A stretch of 64,000 bases of DNA, from NCBI GenBank assembly GCA_030646715.1, contig JAUSLJ010000035.1, positions 124,001 to 188,000 of the forward strand. The letters run 5' to 3'. Below the pieces are notes generated by a model that searched no databases, had not been told where the DNA came from, and worked only from the letters and a program-made list of their open reading frames with translations. Shown here piece by piece: positions 16,961 through 26,126 of this stretch. Each line of letters starts with the position of its first letter. The stretch's first letter is position 1. The DNA is from Agitococcus sp. (GTDB lineage: Bacteria; Pseudomonadota; Gammaproteobacteria; Pseudomonadales; Moraxellaceae). The position numbers and the translations under genes are program-made.

Positions 16961-18391
16961 TCATTTTTTTTCGAGGGCAATAATCTCTTGGATGTCAGCC
17001 CGTCGTTGTTCAATCTTCGCCATTAGCGAATAGTTGTTTTTTGCCATCACGACGGCTTGATCTAAATCTTTTAATGCCTTTTCTCCTTTGCCCAGTAAAA
17101 ATTCATATTCCGCTCGCGCTCTAAGCACACCAAGACCATCCTGTTGTTGCTGATAAGCCTCTATCAATGCTTGCCAAACAATGGGATCTTCTGGACGTGT
17201 ATGGCTTAATGGTTCTAGCCACACTAAGCTCAGTTTTCCTTGCTGATTTAGAGTCGCCGCTCGAGCAGCATACAAATTTAAGCTTACGCTATCAGGATTT
17301 AATAACAACGCTTCTTGTAGCGTTTTTAAGGCGAGGGCAGGTTTGTTTTCCGCTAGATCAATATCGGCATTAGCAATAATGTAATCTACTCGCTGAGGAT
17401 ATTTAGCCAACAATACGGCGATTTCTGCACGAGCGGTATCAAAATCTTCTTTATCCATTAATGCAAAAACAAGGCTTAATCGTACTGCCTGATTATCAGG
17501 ATTATCACGGAGTTGCTGTCGAAGAGCAGGAACTTGATGGCCATCTTTTTGATTCATAATGGCCAACAGGCGAGCACGTATTAATCGGTACTCTAAACTG
17601 TTATCAATGCCTTTTTCTTTATATTGTCGTGCACGTAAAGTGCTATCGGCAATACGTTCTTGACTGATAGGGTGTGTTAGTAAAAAGTCAGGCATTAATC
17701 CAACATAACGTGCCTGTTTTTCCATTTTACTAAAAAAATTGGGCACAGCTTCGGGGTTAAATCCTGCGGATACTAAAGTTTTCATACCAATTCGATCAGC
17801 CTCACGTTCATGTTGACGGCTATGAGCTAACTGATCTTGTACCATTGCCGCTTGCGCGGACATTCCTAAGGCCAAACCCGCGTCGCTATTAACACTGGCA
17901 ATAGCGATACTCGCTAATAATGCACCTAGATAAAGCATGGTACTTTTGCCACTGTTTTCTTGAGAACGGGCATAATGATGTTGGCTAATATGGCCTAATT
18001 CGTGTCCCAGTACTGCGGCTAATTCCGATTCATTTTCGGCATATAATATCAAGCCTTCATTAACACCAATAACGCCACCCGCAACAGCAAAAGCATTAAT
18101 TCGTCGATCAGGTATGAGTATTAGTTGTAAGTTGGGCATGGTCACTGCACTGTGAAAAGCAAGTCTATAACTCAGATTTTCTAAGTAATTAATCAGTAAT
18201 GGGTCGTATCTTAGTGCTGTGCTGACACGTAATTGTCGTAAAAACTGTCGGCTGAGTTGATAGTCAGCGATTTCATCGGCACGTGAGCTTTCAAAATTGG
18301 GAAGGTTTTCCGTCGTTGCGTCAGTGGCATAGCTTTTAGGCGAACTGATAAACAGTACGGCTAACAACACAAGGCAAAACTGACGTAACAT
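16961..18391 (-). CDS. M48-family periplasmic metalloprotease with TPR domain, BepA-like
   Basis: 476 residues from the ATG at 18391 with TAGGTTA upstream; a GTG two codons earlier is too close to that site. A signal peptide is visible (ends near 'SYA'). The zinc motif HELGH lies in 'LAAVLGHELGHISQHHYARS', with a downstream 'HEREADRIGM' providing the third ligand. The C-terminal half is alpha-helical TPR-like. Length and layout match E. coli BepA (YfgC), a protease and chaperone for LptD and outer-membrane assembly. The exact orthology is likely but not certain. Confidence 0.88.
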   Translation of the reverse strand: MLRQFCLVLLAVLFISSPKSYATDATTENLPNFESSRADEIADYQLSRQFLRQLRVSTALRYDPLLINYLENLSYRLAFHSAVTMPNLQLILIPDRRINAFAVAGGVIGVNEGLILYAENESELAAVLGHELGHISQHHYARSQENSGKSTMLYLGALLASIAIASVNSDAGLALGMSAQAAMVQDQLAHSRQHEREADRIGMKTLVSAGFNPEAVPNFFSKMEKQARYVGLMPDFLLTHPISQERIADSTLRARQYKEKGIDNSLEYRLIRARLLAIMNQKDGHQVPALRQQLRDNPDNQAVRLSLVFALMDKEDFDTARAEIAVLLAKYPQRVDYIIANADIDLAENKPALALKTLQEALLLNPDSVSLNLYAARAATLNQQGKLSLVWLEPLSHTRPEDPIVWQALIEAYQQQQDGLGVLRARAEYEFLLGKGEKALKDLDQAVVMAKNNYSLMAKIEQRRADIQEIIALEKK

Positions 18392-18453
18392 AAACACTAA
18401 CCTATATTCATTTTTAAGTTAAATTTTCGACTTAGTACCGATGTGAAAGTACC

Positions 18454-18512
18454 CTTCGACAGGCTCAGGGCAAACGGTAGGTTTTTATCCGCCCATGCTG
18501 AGCCTGTCGAAG
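18454..18512. repeat. REP-like palindrome between bepA-like and tusA genes
   Basis: Perfect 15-bp arms CTTCGACAGGCTCAG (18454-18468) and CTGAGCCTGTCGAAG (18498-18512) enclose 29 bases. This extragenic palindrome type is common in proteobacteria. Related but different palindromes are at 18866-18908 and 50566-50643. Confidence 0.8.
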
Positions 18513-18596
18513 CACGATAAACTTTCATAACTAATTAACATTCTGCGATGAATAAATGGATGAGTGTAGTGCTGTTTTGCAATTAAGGTAAAAATT

Positions 18597-18815
18597 ATGT
18601 ATTTAGATGCCCGTGGTTTACATTGTCCTATGCCGTTGTTAAAGCTAAAACAAGCATTACATGGTCTTGAAGTTGGTGAAATTTTAACGGTAAGCACGAC
18701 AGATGCGGTTTCGCAACGTGATTTTGTCGTATTTCTAGGACAAACCAAACACCAATTATTGTTAAACGAACAACGAGGTGATGAGTTTTATTTTGAGGTT
18801 AGAAAAGGTGGGTAA
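18597..18815 (+). CDS. tusA: TusA-family sulfurtransferase
   Basis: 72 residues. 'YLDARGLHCPMPLLKLKQAL' contains the CPxP motif whose Cys (residue 10) carries persulfide sulfur in TusA. TusA receives sulfur from IscS and feeds TusBCD, then TusE, for 2-thiouridine formation at tRNA wobble position 34. The TusBCDE genes are also in this window, about 28 kb away. AAGG lies eight bases before the ATG. It is flanked on both sides by REP-like palindromes. TusA-like proteins with other roles exist, so the symbol is tentative. Confidence 0.85.
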   Translation: MYLDARGLHCPMPLLKLKQALHGLEVGEILTVSTTDAVSQRDFVVFLGQTKHQLLLNEQRGDEFYFEVRKGG

Positions 18816-18865
18816 AGGAGGTTGGTTTGGCGGTTTTTGCTGGTAAATTTAAGCTCAGCTATTGG

Positions 18866-18908
18866 CTTCGACTCCGCTCAGCCAGCGTATCCCTGAGCGG
18901 AGTCGAAG
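18866..18908. repeat. REP-like palindrome after tusA
   Basis: Perfect 16-bp arms CTTCGACTCCGCTCAG (18866-18881) and CTGAGCGGAGTCGAAG (18893-18908) enclose 11 bases. It sits between convergent tusA and bcp genes and may also help end transcription, though no U run follows. Confidence 0.8.
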
Positions 18909-18915
18909 GGTTTGT

Positions 18916-19380
18916 TTACAATTGTTTTAACGCCGCCAAAACAATCGCCGCATGGCCTTGGGCTTTTACTTTACGCCATTCTTGTTGCAGTTGACCTTTA
19001 GCATTAAATAAAAAAGTACTGCGTTCAACGCCCATGACGTTTTTGCCGTACATATTCTTCATTTTGATGACATCAAATGCTTGGCATAAGGCTTCATCAA
19101 CATCGCTAAGTAATTCAAAGGGTAAACACTCATTGGCTTTAAACTTTTCGTGCGAGTTTAAGCTGTCACGAGAAACACCAAAAATTTCGCAATTTAATTG
19201 AGCAAATTCGGGCATTAAGTCACGAAAATCTTGGGCTTCAGTGGTACAACCTGGTGTTGCATCTTTAGGATAAAAATAAATAACGACGTTTTTACCTGTT
19301 AGTGTTACTAAATCAATGGTTTTGCCACTGGTTGCTTTTACTAATAGCGAGGGTAAAGTGTCGCCAAGGGTCAAAGGCAT
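18916..19380 (-). CDS. bcp: Thioredoxin-dependent peroxiredoxin, Bcp/PrxQ type
   Basis: 154 residues. 'FYPKDATPGCTTEAQDFRDL' carries the peroxidatic Cys. In E. coli Bcp a resolving Cys sits five residues later. Here that position is not Cys, so this is a PrxQ variant with no partner at the usual place, either 1-Cys or using another of its Cys residues ('LNCEIFG', 'NECLPF', 'ALCQAF'). It reduces alkyl and hydrogen peroxides. It lies 22 bases downstream of the GcvR-like gene, a pairing common in gammaproteobacteria. Confidence 0.9.
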   Translation of the reverse strand: MPLTLGDTLPSLLVKATSGKTIDLVTLTGKNVVIYFYPKDATPGCTTEAQDFRDLMPEFAQLNCEIFGVSRDSLNSHEKFKANECLPFELLSDVDEALCQAFDVIKMKNMYGKNVMGVERSTFLFNAKGQLQQEWRKVKAQGHAAIVLAALKQL

Positions 19381-19402
19381 GAGGTCATCCTATTTTTAGT
19401 TA

Positions 19403-19933
19403 TTAATGCTTATATGGTTCAAGAATGGCATCCAAATTACGGTCATCACAAAACATTAAAAAGTTTTCGCGTAAACTGGCTAAATGAGCTTTGGCAGGGA
19501 TATTAATCATCATACTTAAGGCAAACATGGGCGAACCTGTATGAGGTGCGGCATAGTTACTGGTTTCTAATGATTCAATATTAATGCCTTGCGAGGCAAA
19601 GAAGTTAGCGATTTCATGGACAATCCCCGGATTGTCTAATGCGATAACATCAACATTGTAGGGCATGGATTCGCGTTGAGGCTCACGTTGCGCCGTACGT
19701 TTAGTGATGATGGATAAACTTAAGCGACGTTCTAAGGTGGGAACTTGGGTTTCAAATTTGGCAATGGCATCCCATGTCCCCGAAACCATCATAATCAACG
19801 AAAACTCTTGACCCATGACCACCATACGGCTATCGGCAATACTACATTTGGACTCGCTGGCGGTGCGTGCGATTTCATCGACGATGCCCGTTTTGTCTGC
19901 ACCTAAAGCCGCTAACACTAAATGATTATCCAT
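19403..19933 (-). CDS. ACT-domain protein, glycine cleavage repressor GcvR-like
   Basis: 176 residues with two ACT domains: 'VLAALGADKTGIVDEIARTA' (about 6-25) and 'VIALDNPGIVHEIANFFASQ' (about 96-115). This is the GcvR layout. In E. coli GcvR modulates GcvA at the glycine cleavage operon and has no DNA-binding domain itself. Bcp follows directly, as in many gammaproteobacteria. No gcv operon is visible here, so the regulated target is not known for this organism. Confidence 0.82.
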   Translation of the reverse strand: MDNHLVLAALGADKTGIVDEIARTASESKCSIADSRMVVMGQEFSLIMMVSGTWDAIAKFETQVPTLERRLSLSIITKRTAQREPQRESMPYNVDVIALDNPGIVHEIANFFASQGINIESLETSNYAAPHTGSPMFALSMMINIPAKAHLASLRENFLMFCDDRNLDAILEPYKH

Positions 19934-19975
19934 GAGCCATCCTGTAATCTGTCATAAGTTAAAATAAATAGTTTG

Positions 19976-20071
19976 GACTTACGCATCGAGCCTCGATTAG
20001 CGCGTTTTGTGAACATAAAGCCGCCTAAGCGGCTGAAATGTGAACAAATAAGCGATAACCGAGTAAGTCCT
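19976..20071. repeat. Dispersed ~97-bp repeat, copy 2 (gcvR-queC gap)
   Basis: It begins GGACTTACGCATCGAGCCTC and ends GAGTAAGTCC. The internal hairpin is AAAGCCGCCTAAGCGGCT. It aligns along its whole length with 11105-11201 and 61394-61491, and its ends are inverted repeats of about 10 bp. It lies upstream of the GcvR-like gene and downstream of queC. Confidence 0.85.
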
Positions 20072-20118
20072 AATATTCAGCGAATGTAGCACAGTTTTAC
20101 GACATCATCGTGACGAAT

Positions 20119-20811
20119 TTAACGATAGCGTGTCGGGTCGGCAACGCCTGCGGCAATAAAACCTTCACGTCGTAAACGGCAGCTATCGCATTTTCCACAG
20201 GCTAAACCGTCTAAATCTGCTTGATAACAAGACACAGTTAAACTGTAATCGACACCTAATTTAATACCCTGTTGAATAATTTCGGCTTTTGATAAATGTA
20301 ATAACGGCGTTTCGACTTTTAAAGGATGGCCTTCTATGCCTGATTTGGTGGCAAGGTTGGCTAATTGCTGAAAAGCAGCAATATATTCGGGGCGACAATC
20401 TGGATAACCTGAATAATCAACGGCATTGACACCAATCACCATCGTATCCGCATGAACCACTTCGGCAAAACCTAAAGCAAAGGCCAAAAATACGGTATTA
20501 CGCGCAGGTACATAAGTTACAGGAATACCGAGACTGGCTTCTTCAGGCACATCAATCGACATATCGGTTAACGCTGAACCACCAATACCACCTAAATCAA
20601 TGCTAATGACACGATGGTCAACTGCACCGTGTGCTTTGGCTAAACGTGCCGCCGCCGCTAATTCACTGTTATGGCGTTGGCCATAAGCAAAACTAATGGC
20701 ATAACAATCGTAGTCTTGAGCGGCGATAGCTAAACAAGTAGCGGAGTCTAAGCCACCTGATAATAAAACGACGGCACGGGGGCGAGTATGAGCATAAGAG
20801 GAGGTTGGCAT
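20119..20811 (-). CDS. queC: 7-cyano-7-deazaguanine synthase
   Basis: 230 residues. The PP-loop '[17 protein letters not shown]' binds ATP, and the C-terminal '[14 protein letters not shown]' with a preceding Cys forms the zinc site. QueC converts 7-carboxy-7-deazaguanine to preQ0 for queuosine. It lies six bases downstream of queE, so the two are co-transcribed. Length is normal. Confidence 0.96.
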   Translation of the reverse strand: MPTSSYAHTRPRAVVLLSGGLDSATCLAIAAQDYDCYAISFAYGQRHNSELAAAARLAKAHGAVDHRVISIDLGGIGGSALTDMSIDVPEEASLGIPVTYVPARNTVFLAFALGFAEVVHADTMVIGVNAVDYSGYPDCRPEYIAAFQQLANLATKSGIEGHPLKVETPLLHLSKAEIIQQGIKLGVDYSLTVSCYQADLDGLACGKCDSCRLRREGFIAAGVADPTRYR

Positions 20812-20817
20812 GATGGC

Positions 20818-21477
20818 TTAGTGTCCAGATTCATTGTTCCACAAATATTTGTGTAGTTGCAGTTGTAAGCGTACCTGTAATTTATCGGCGAGTAGCCATT
20901 CCGCGAGTTCACGCGGTTGTTGCTGTTCATGACTAGGAGAGAACAACACATCACTGACGCGTTGTGGCAATTGATATTCATCTACTTTAAAACGCGCCCA
21001 ATCGTAATCACGACGACTACAAATGACAAATTTGACTTGGTCGTGTGTGGTCAGGTGTTGAATGTTGTCATACAAATTACGGTGTGATTCGCCTGAATCG
21101 GGTGTTTTTAAGTCTAAAACTTTGCTGACACGAGGGTCAACGGCACTGACATCGAGTGCACCACTGGTTTCTAAAGATACGTCATAACCACTATTACATA
21201 ACGCTGTGAGTAATAATAAGCAATTAGGTTGGGCTAAAGGTTCGCCACCTGTGACGCAGACGTAACGAGCACCATAGTGAGCGACTTTGGCTAAAATATC
21301 TGCAAGGGTGAATTTTTCTCCACCCGTAAAAGAATAGGTGGTATCACAATAGACGCAGCGTAATGGGCAACCCGTTAAGCGGATAAAAACCGTGGGCAGA
21401 CCAACGGTTCGTGCTTCTCCTTGTAAGGAGAAAAAAATTTCGGTAATGCGTAGTTCGTGTTGGAGTGAGTCAATCAT
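20818..21477 (-). CDS. queE: 7-carboxy-7-deazaguanine synthase, radical SAM
   Basis: 219 residues. The CxxxCxxC cluster motif is seen in 'LTGCPLRCVYCDTTYSF' (about 34-50) and 'CVTGGEP' follows. The start 'RITEIFFSLQGEARTVGLPTVFIRL' is the standard QueE N-terminus. It makes 7-carboxy-7-deazaguanine from carboxytetrahydropterin. It precedes queC and follows cpoB, but a terminator hairpin separates it from cpoB. Confidence 0.96.
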   Translation of the reverse strand: MIDSLQHELRITEIFFSLQGEARTVGLPTVFIRLTGCPLRCVYCDTTYSFTGGEKFTLADILAKVAHYGARYVCVTGGEPLAQPNCLLLLTALCNSGYDVSLETSGALDVSAVDPRVSKVLDLKTPDSGESHRNLYDNIQHLTTHDQVKFVICSRRDYDWARFKVDEYQLPQRVSDVLFSPSHEQQQPRELAEWLLADKLQVRLQLQLHKYLWNNESGH

Positions 21478-21490
21478 GCGGATAAAAAGC

Positions 21491-21523
21491 TCAGAACAAA
21501 AGAGGCAGCACCCTCGGCTGCCT
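21491..21523 (-). terminator. Terminator between cpoB and queE
   Basis: On the minus strand a 7-bp stem AGGCAGC/GCTGCCT with a 7-base loop (21503-21523) is followed by CTTTTGTT. It would end or weaken transcription of cpoB before queE. Confidence 0.75.
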
Positions 21524-21542
21524 ATTCTGCTATTTTAACAGA

Positions 21543-22514
21543 CTATGGCGCAGTCTTGGCTTTTTCAGTGGTTTTTGCTTTAGCTTTTTCGTCTGTTACA
21601 GGTTTTTCTTTGCCGGGAGTAGTGGTTTTGGGCTTAGTGTCCGTTGTTGTCGCTTTTGTTGTATCTGTTTTGACTTTCACTTTTTCGACAGGAATAGGCA
21701 CATTTTGCGCGCTTAAATAGCTTTTAGCGGCATTGGCTTCAGGAGTGTTGGGGAAATTTTTCACAATCAACAGCATATATTTGATGGCTTCTTGGGTTTT
21801 TCCATCCACATCGGCAAAGCTGCCCAATTTTAATAACGCGGCAGCCGCTTTAGGTGTATCAGCGTATTGTTCGGAAACAATCTTAAAGCTCTTTTTAGCA
21901 TTAGCGACATCGGCGGGGCTGGCGGCTAAATAAAACTCACCAAGCCAATAATAGGCACTTGGCGTAAAGCTACTATGAGGATAGTTTTTAATGAAGTTAC
22001 GCATCGGATTGATGGCTTTATTCGGCCCTCCCGTTTTGAAAACTTCATAAGCGGCAAAATAGGCTCGTTTTTCGTCATCGGGATTTGGTGCGGCAACAAC
22101 TGTCGTATCTGTAGTTGCTGGCGGTGTAACGATTGTTGTTGTTGTGGTGTTTGTTGTGTCTGTAATGACAACGGGTGGCGTATTTTTTAATTGGGTAATC
22201 CGTTGGTCTAGATCTAAATAACGGCTGCGCGCATCTTGTTTCATACGATCAATGATGTTGCCTTGCACTTCTAATTGACCGCGTAAATCGCGTACTTCTT
22301 GTTGCAATTGTTGTACTTGCTGATAAATCTGCCATTGCATTGACGGAGTTGTATCCGCGGTGATGGCTTGGCTTTGTAACGGCTGAGTCGTTGGTAAGGC
22401 TTTAACTTGAATTGGAGCACTCAGTGATTTTTCTTCAATAACAATGTCGGCACCATAACTGGTGGCGATACTGAACGTAGCAACAGCTAAAACTACAGCG
22501 GAAATTTTATACAT
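21543..22514 (-). CDS. cpoB: Cell division coordinator CpoB / YbgF-like, with K/T-rich tail
   Basis: 323 residues. A signal peptide (to about residue 21) is followed by a coiled-coil N-terminal region ('QIYQQVQQLQQEVRDLRGQL') and a TPR-like C-terminal domain ('YPHSSFTPSAYYWLGEFYLA', 'DTPKAAAALLKLGSF'). CpoB acts in the periplasm with TolA and PBP1b. Two features are unusual: a Thr-rich linker (about 115-140) and a roughly 45-residue Lys/Thr-rich tail after the TPRs. The tol-pal genes that normally precede it are absent; a PP2C phosphatase gene lies upstream instead. Confidence 0.82.
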   Translation of the reverse strand: MYKISAVVLAVATFSIATSYGADIVIEEKSLSAPIQVKALPTTQPLQSQAITADTTPSMQWQIYQQVQQLQQEVRDLRGQLEVQGNIIDRMKQDARSRYLDLDQRITQLKNTPPVVITDTTNTTTTTIVTPPATTDTTVVAAPNPDDEKRAYFAAYEVFKTGGPNKAINPMRNFIKNYPHSSFTPSAYYWLGEFYLAASPADVANAKKSFKIVSEQYADTPKAAAALLKLGSFADVDGKTQEAIKYMLLIVKNFPNTPEANAAKSYLSAQNVPIPVEKVKVKTDTTKATTTDTKPKTTTPGKEKPVTDEKAKAKTTEKAKTAP

Positions 22515-22522
22515 AACTTAAC

Positions 22523-23245
22523 CTAGAAACCTGCAATAACAATAACGGAGACATTATCTGTACTTCGGCGGGCATTTGCCAGCTCTAACATATCTAAAGC
22601 AATACCTTCTACATCATGATCTCTACTGAGTAATGAGCCAATTTCTTCATCAGAAAGCATATCGTAGAGACCATCACTACACAGTAAAAAGCGGTCACCT
22701 TTATTTATTTTAATGTAATCGTAATCAATGACGATGTGTGGCTCTAAGCCTAAAGCACGCGTTAAAATATTTCGTGACACTTTTGCCAGAGCTTCCTCAC
22801 GGCTATATAAGCCCTGATCAACAAACTCTTGTAGCAAGGAGTGATCTCGTGTCAGTGGCGTGACTTTTTTATAGCGCAGCAAATACAGCCGAGAATCACC
22901 GACATGAGCATGATGTAAATACCCGCTTTCAATTAACACACCCACAAAAGTCGTGCCCATGCCGCGACAACGAATCGAGTGACGTGCTTTTTCTCTAATA
23001 ACTGAATGAGCGGCTTGTAAAGCCGTTTCTAAGCGTTCATGCGGTGAAATGCCGCGTATCGTTTGCCGTAAAATGGCACTAGCCGTATCAATAGCCGTAC
23101 GACTGGCTACTTCGCCAGCACTGTGACCGCCCATACCATCTGCTAGTAGGGCTATGCCCAATTCAGGTAAACACAGAATACAATCTTCATTGCTCGTCCG
23201 TGTTTTGCCTGTATCAGTATGCCCAATCATTATTGTTTTATTCAA
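22523..23245 (-). CDS. PP2C-family Ser/Thr protein phosphatase
   Basis: 240 residues. PP2C motifs are visible: 'TRTSNEDC' (metal Asp), 'LLADGMGGHSAGEVAS' (DGMGG), 'HVGDSRLYLLR', 'LTRDHSL' and 'FLLCSDGLYDML', ending 'STDNVSVIVI'. It is the size of bacterial Stp/PrpC enzymes and is cytoplasmic. It follows the CHASE2-kinase gene on the same strand by 99 bases, a common kinase-phosphatase pairing, so it most likely reverses that kinase's phosphorylations. Confidence 0.93.
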   Translation of the reverse strand: MNKTIMIGHTDTGKTRTSNEDCILCLPELGIALLADGMGGHSAGEVASRTAIDTASAILRQTIRGISPHERLETALQAAHSVIREKARHSIRCRGMGTTFVGVLIESGYLHHAHVGDSRLYLLRYKKVTPLTRDHSLLQEFVDQGLYSREEALAKVSRNILTRALGLEPHIVIDYDYIKINKGDRFLLCSDGLYDMLSDEEIGSLLSRDHDVEGIALDMLELANARRSTDNVSVIVIAGF

Positions 23246-23344
23246 GGCACGCTCCGTTCCTAATCTTTTTAGTTTGAGCTTAACGGTGAAACTTGTATTT
23301 CAAGCTGTTTCACCCTCAGTTCAAACTATCCCCATCGAGTGACA

Positions 23345-25909
23345 TCATTGTTGTGGACTGCAAGACTCAACACAATTTTTGATGGCTCGAGCAAACTCGC
23401 GGCCAGTTTGGTAACGATCATCGGCATTTTTGGCTAATGCTTTTTCGATGACAGCAACAATGCATGGTAATTGCGTTTCTAATTCAGGGCGTTTGCTAAA
23501 TAATGGAGGCGGTGGCTCATTGGTGATTTTAAACATTAATGCGGCCATTGACTCCGCTTTGAACGGTGGTGCACCTGCCAACATTTGATAAAACATCACC
23601 CCTAAACTGTATAAGTCTGAACGGCCATCAACTTTCTGGCCCGATAGTTGCTCCGGTGACATATAGGTAGGTGTACCTAAAACAGTACCTGTTTTCGTTT
23701 TGCTGGAGTCAGTAATACGGGCAATACCAAAGTCGGTGATTTTGACTTCGCTATTGTCAGGGTTATACATAATGTTGGCGGGTTTAATATCGCGGTGAAC
23801 GATATTAAATTCATGGGCATAATCCAACGCCAATGCCGATTTGTGAATGATGTTAATGACTTTAGGCACAGGCAATAAGGTATCTGGCTTGGTATAACGT
23901 GCTAAGTCATGGCCTTTGAGGAATTCCATCGCAATATAAGCCAAATCGTGTTCTTCACCCGCATCATAAATGGTAACGATGTTGGGGTGATTTAAACGAC
24001 CCGCAGTTTCTGCTTCACGGAAGAAGCGTTCTTTGACTTCGTCCAATTCGTCGGCTTCAAATTCTTCTTTCAGCGCCATCGTTTTAATGGCAACGACACG
24101 ATTGATTTTTGGGTCTTTACCTAAATAAACGACACCCATTGCCCCTTTGCCGAGTTCTTTTTCTACTTGATAACGACCTAACATCGGTTTTTCGTTACTG
24201 GTGGGGTCTAAAATCATTGTCGAATTTGAGGAGCTGCTGCTACTTCCACCCAAAATGACTGTTTCTTCCAATTTTTGCGCGCGTGCTAATTTCACTTTTA
24301 AGTCGCGGAACTCTGGATTGTAGTCGGAAATATACTGATAAACCGAAATGGCTTTATTAAACTGACGCTTACGTTCGTAGTCTAAAGCAAGATTGTACAT
24401 GACATCTGACAGCGATTCGTCACGCGGGCATTGGCGGAACTTTTCAAAAGCCATATCTAATTGGCCTTGTTGTTGTAACGCTAAACCCAACATACGATTC
24501 GATTCGGCTGATTTTTCGTCAGAGCGGAAGCGCGCTTTTTCGGTAATTAAATAGTGCTTGGTGGTTAATAAAATATGGCCAACAACAATCAGCGCAATCG
24601 GCAGCATCAAAGGAACCCAAATGCCTGAGCTCGTCATCAACACAAAATGTGCAATAAATATCGACAAAACCAGTATTGCCGAAGCTAATACTGCATGACG
24701 TGCCGCAAGTCTAGGTAATAACAACATCAGATAAGCAGCAGCTAACAGAAATAAACCCCAACGCAGCAGCGAACTCCATTCAGGCACAAGGAAAAAATTC
24801 TGATTTAAAATACTGGCAACGTTATGTGCCAAAATTAATACTGGCTCCATCGCAGGAGAAATAGGGGTGACTTGTGGTGAACCTAAACCGTAAGCGGTAG
24901 GGCCGATAATAACGATTTTATCTTTATATTTACTGACAGGAATTTTGCCACTCACTACGTCATAAAATGAATCCACACGAAAAGCAGGGTTGTCATCAAC
25001 ATCACCATAATAAAACGTTCTCATTTGTGAGAATTCGTCGGTTTTGATGTTTAATTTACCTAATTGCACACTTTCGCCCATATTCAATTTAATATCGGCA
25101 GCGGTTAAATTTAGACTTTTAGCAGCTAACATTAGCGATAACGAAGGATAATAAGTACCATCATAATTAACCAGTAACGGTTCTGCGCGAATGCCACCAT
25201 CAATGTCTGGATTGATACTTAAATGCCCGAGCAATGCCGCGTTGGTGCCCAATAACTCAATAGGAGGTACCGCTTGTGATGTGTCAGGCGGGGTCATCCC
25301 TAAACTAATAGCATCTATATTGTCTTTGATGTTGTCAGTCAGAATTTGGTTGCGGGTCACATAAGCAGGTAACTCACCATCAGGGTGACCTTGCATTTGC
25401 CCTAACACAAACTGCATAGGTAGTACGACGTTTTTAGCCGCTGCCATGCTATCGGCTAATTGTTGGTCGGTATTGAGAGTGGACTCGGCTTCGGCGAGTT
25501 TCATGCCCAATTCGCCAACAGCTTCATTGTCGGCAAGTGTCATTGCTAATTGTTGATTATAAAATTCGTTGATTTCACGAATGGATTTTAAACCCGGATC
25601 AAGTTGTGGCTCAGAGAGAAAAATCGGCAAACCGACAGCTTTAGCACCACCTTCATTTAAGGCACTGACCATTTGTGCTAAATAGCTACGCGGCCACGGC
25701 CAGCGACCAATATTGCTAATACTTTCATCATCAATAGCAATAACGGCTACTTTGTCGCCTGCATTATGCTGACTAGAACGTGCGCCAACATCGTAGGCAT
25801 TACGTTCTAAGTTTTCGATAAGGGCGGAGGATGAAATAGTGGCCATGAAGCCAGTAATCACAAGGCCAATAAACCAATCGCTTTTCCACGAAAATGATAC
25901 CTTACGCAT
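23345..25909 (-). CDS. CHASE2-domain membrane Ser/Thr protein kinase
   Basis: 854 residues. Order: N-terminal membrane helix (about 10-32); extracytoplasmic CHASE2 sensor ('AVIAIDDESISNIGRWPWPR', then 'DKIVIIGPTAYGLG') to about 375; three membrane helices (about 385-455); a TPR-like cytoplasmic region (about 470-555, 'GLALQQQGQLDMAFEKFRQC'); a Ser-rich linker; and a C-terminal kinase (about 580-845). Kinase motifs present are the glycine loop 'LGKGAMGVVYLGKD', catalytic 'HRDIKPANIMYN' and 'DFGIARI'. It probably senses an envelope signal. Substrates are not evident. Confidence 0.93.
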   Translation of the reverse strand: MRKVSFSWKSDWFIGLVITGFMATISSSALIENLERNAYDVGARSSQHNAGDKVAVIAIDDESISNIGRWPWPRSYLAQMVSALNEGGAKAVGLPIFLSEPQLDPGLKSIREINEFYNQQLAMTLADNEAVGELGMKLAEAESTLNTDQQLADSMAAAKNVVLPMQFVLGQMQGHPDGELPAYVTRNQILTDNIKDNIDAISLGMTPPDTSQAVPPIELLGTNAALLGHLSINPDIDGGIRAEPLLVNYDGTYYPSLSLMLAAKSLNLTAADIKLNMGESVQLGKLNIKTDEFSQMRTFYYGDVDDNPAFRVDSFYDVVSGKIPVSKYKDKIVIIGPTAYGLGSPQVTPISPAMEPVLILAHNVASILNQNFFLVPEWSSLLRWGLFLLAAAYLMLLLPRLAARHAVLASAILVLSIFIAHFVLMTSSGIWVPLMLPIALIVVGHILLTTKHYLITEKARFRSDEKSAESNRMLGLALQQQGQLDMAFEKFRQCPRDESLSDVMYNLALDYERKRQFNKAISVYQYISDYNPEFRDLKVKLARAQKLEETVILGGSSSSSSNSTMILDPTSNEKPMLGRYQVEKELGKGAMGVVYLGKDPKINRVVAIKTMALKEEFEADELDEVKERFFREAETAGRLNHPNIVTIYDAGEEHDLAYIAMEFLKGHDLARYTKPDTLLPVPKVINIIHKSALALDYAHEFNIVHRDIKPANIMYNPDNSEVKITDFGIARITDSSKTKTGTVLGTPTYMSPEQLSGQKVDGRSDLYSLGVMFYQMLAGAPPFKAESMAALMFKITNEPPPPLFSKRPELETQLPCIVAVIEKALAKNADDRYQTGREFARAIKNCVESCSPQQ

Positions 25910-26089
25910 AGCGAGTCCTATTGCTGAGGGTGTTTTTTGTTGTTTCTATAGTAGTGGTGGATTGTACACACAAGTATTTGTTGAGAGATAGTGTAATAGT
26001 CAGCTTTAAACACGGCTTGAAGGAAAAAGCCTATAAAAATAAAACAGTTTCCAGCTCGCTTACTTTTCCCCTTTATAAATCTGTTTCGC

Positions 26090-26095
26090 TATAAT
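26090..26095 (+). promoter_or_regulatory. Candidate -10 element of the Sel1 gene
   Basis: A perfect TATAAT lies 32 bases before the ATG at 26127, but no convincing -35 is visible. If it is real, transcription would start near 26101, which excludes the earlier in-frame ATG at 26094 and supports the start at 26127. Confidence 0.4.
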
Positions 26096-26126
26096 GCCGA
26101 AATCCTCAGCTTTTTTAGATTACGTT

